64,000 nt of DNA from positions 1 through 64,000 of the forward strand of contig CAVPDS010000004.1 of the NCBI GenBank assembly GCA_963702695.1, in the 5' to 3' direction. Position 1 is the stretch's first letter. The number at the start of each line of letters is the position of its first letter. The stretch is from VAZQ01 sp963702695 (GTDB lineage: Bacteria; Pseudomonadota; Alphaproteobacteria; Rhizobiales; Xanthobacteraceae). Shown here piece by piece: positions 62,816 through 64,000 of the stretch. The notes under the pieces are model-generated. The model made no database searches, was not told where the DNA came from, and worked only from the letters and a program-made list of their open reading frames with translations. A program made the position numbers and the translations under genes.

Positions 62816-64000
62816 ATGCCCTTCAAATCGATCGATGTTCCCGCAGCCGCTGGCACCTATGTCTACATCTCGGTCGACGGCGTCGATGCCGCCAGTGAGG
62901 CCGTCGGGAATTACGGCAGCGTTGACGGCGACGGTGACGGCACCTTCCATGGTTTTGTCGCCACCAGCAGCAATGGCACGACCTACGATCCTCCCGGATC
63001 GAGCAACACCGATGTGGTTGGCATAACCCCCACTGGCACCATCTTTGGAGATTATGTCGACTTTGCCAACAGGCAGCACGGATTCATCGACAGCAATGGC
63101 GTCACCACGCCGTTCAATATTTTCTTGGCTCTCGGCACCACGATTTCCGGTGCTACCGACGCCGGACTGATTTTCGGAGACTTTGTCGACAGCACAAACC
63201 ACGTCAACGGATTCATCGACAACAACGGCAGCTTTGCATTGGTCGATGTACCCGGAGCCGCCAGTACCTCGGTTGCCGGCGTCAACGCCGCCGGCGAGAT
63301 CGTCGGAACGACGACCGACACGGGCGACCACGCCCATGGGTTCATCGACAACAACGGCGTCTTTACGACGTTCGATCCTCCCGGCTCGTTCTACACGAGC
63401 GTTGTCGGAGTCAGCGCCGCCGGCGTCGTCGTCGGAAACTATGAGGATGGCGCCAGCAACAATCAAGGATTCATCGACGACCACGGCGTCATTGCGACGA
63501 TCGATATACCTGGGGCCGCCAGCGTCGGCGTTTCCGGACTCAACGACGCCGGCGAGATCGTCGGATATTTTATCGACGGCAGCGAACACGTCCATGGGTT
63601 CGTCGACAACAACGGTTCCATTGCGACAATCGACGTGCCCGGAGCTTCTGAAACCGACGTCTTGGGCATCAACGCCTCCGGCGCGATCTTCGGATACTAT
63701 AACAACAGCACGGGCCAACATGGTTTTGTCGGCGATGCCGGATCAGCGGTTCCGGTCTCGCCGCCTTCGAGCGGGCCCGCCAAGGGCGAGATCCTTTGGC
63801 AGAACGACAGCGGCCAGGCCGCGGTCTGGCTGATGAACGGGACCAGCCCGGTCACCCAGAGCACGGTCGGCGCCAATCCGGGGCCGAGCTGGCACGTCGA
63901 AGGCACAGGTGATTTCAACGGCGACGGCAAGAGCGACATCCTGTGGCAGAACGACAGCGGCCAGGCCGCGGTCTGGCTAATGGACGGGACCAGCCCGGTC
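62816..64000 (+). CDS. HAF-repeat / FG-GAP-like protein (partial, runs off the window)
   Basis: The frame is open from ATG 62816 (or GTG 62807, with ggggag 6 bases upstream) to the right edge: at least 395 residues. No signal peptide is seen. Residues ~1-300 are seven repeats of ~45 residues, each like HGFIDNNGSFALVDVPGA then GVNAAGEIVGTT, the HAF-type pattern. From ~325 a different 49-residue unit starts, DILWQNDSGQAAVWLM then GDFNGDGKS, repeated with a 147-base period (63791 and 63938) and nearly identical DNA. DxNGDGKSD is a calcium-binding FG-GAP/VCBS-like motif. This build is typical of proteins secreted by type I systems with a C-terminal signal, which lies outside the window. Confidence 0.85.
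   Translation, partial: MPFKSIDVPAAAGTYVYISVDGVDAASEAVGNYGSVDGDGDGTFHGFVATSSNGTTYDPPGSSNTDVVGITPTGTIFGDYVDFANRQHGFIDSNGVTTPFNIFLALGTTISGATDAGLIFGDFVDSTNHVNGFIDNNGSFALVDVPGAASTSVAGVNAAGEIVGTTTDTGDHAHGFIDNNGVFTTFDPPGSFYTSVVGVSAAGVVVGNYEDGASNNQGFIDDHGVIATIDIPGAASVGVSGLNDAGEIVGYFIDGSEHVHGFVDNNGSIATIDVPGASETDVLGINASGAIFGYYNNSTGQHGFVGDAGSAVPVSPPSSGPAKGEILWQNDSGQAAVWLMNGTSPVTQSTVGANPGPSWHVEGTGDFNGDGKSDILWQNDSGQAAVWLMDGTSPV
63791..64000 (+). repeat. 147-bp tandem DNA repeat (FG-GAP-like unit)
   Basis: The 63 bases from atcctttggcagaacgacag at 63791 recur at 63938 with only a few changes (ttt/gtg, tga/taa, aac/gac). Near identity at DNA level suggests recent expansion or ongoing homogenisation; the array probably continues beyond 64000. 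Confidence 0.85.

Overview
The window looks like the chromosome of a high-GC alphaproteobacterium of the order Hyphomicrobiales (Bradyrhizobium / Rhodoplanes / Pseudolabrys type). The evidence is indirect: overall GC, gene families common there (DUF3489/DUF2924 remnants, DUF6894, COG0523 GTPase, FATP-like ligase, type I-secretion-style repeat protein), and several copies of the short palindromic repeats that litter those genomes (the agagcatgatcccgaaaag family and the gtagcccggatg...catccggg family). No rRNA is present. One intact tRNA, tRNA-Leu(CAG), is present.

1 to 13.1 kb is a decayed genomic island ending at the 3' end of tRNA-Leu. It holds two near-identical IS256-family insertions (each 1429 bp), an ISL3 remnant, a tyrosine recombinase plus frameshifted IS91 transposase, an internally deleted IS21 in which istA runs into istB, DUF3489/DUF2924 fragments, a fused pair of broken metabolic genes (FAD monooxygenase joined to a cytochrome c peroxidase), a sigma-factor C-terminal fragment, an orphan two-repeat CRISPR relic of type I-C style, and a tRNA-adjacent integrase whose natural start has been put out of frame.

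13.2 to 40 kb is conventional chromosome: an NDUFA9-like epimerase, an FMN alpha-hydroxy-acid dehydrogenase, a MOSC protein coupled to a NodU-type carbamoyltransferase / DUF5989 / SxtJ set (an sxtI-J-K-like cassette) flanked by SGNH hydrolases (one frameshifted), a thiolase, a D,D-carboxypeptidase coupled to a COG0523 metallochaperone, a FATP-like acyl-CoA ligase followed by a nonsense-mutated DUF924 gene, a complete iron/thiamine/spermidine-type ABC transporter, a polysaccharide flippase with a CelD-like acyltransferase, an acyl-CoA synthetase, and a compact acyl carrier protein / AMP ligase / FabG operon with a divergent GNAT gene.

40 to 44.3 kb is gene-poor with small orphan genes, a tRNA-3'-end-like sequence and an alpha/beta-hydrolase-like orphan; this may be a second, smaller acquired segment. 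44.3 to 50.2 kb carries an exported MmgE/PrpD protein, a LemA-TPM-TPM operon and an S46 peptidase.

50.2 to 59.2 kb is the most unusual part: five genes on the minus strand encoding a caspase-TIR-transmembrane-proline stalk-FGE fusion, an exported caspase with Sel1 repeats, an exported protein of unknown family, a stand-alone PAS domain and a TIR protein with an unfamiliar C-terminal half. This is the best candidate for an undescribed signalling, conflict or programmed-death system. 59.6 to 64 kb holds two divergent paralogues of an uncharacterised exported family, a coiled-coil protein, and the start of a long HAF-repeat/FG-GAP-like protein that leaves the window.
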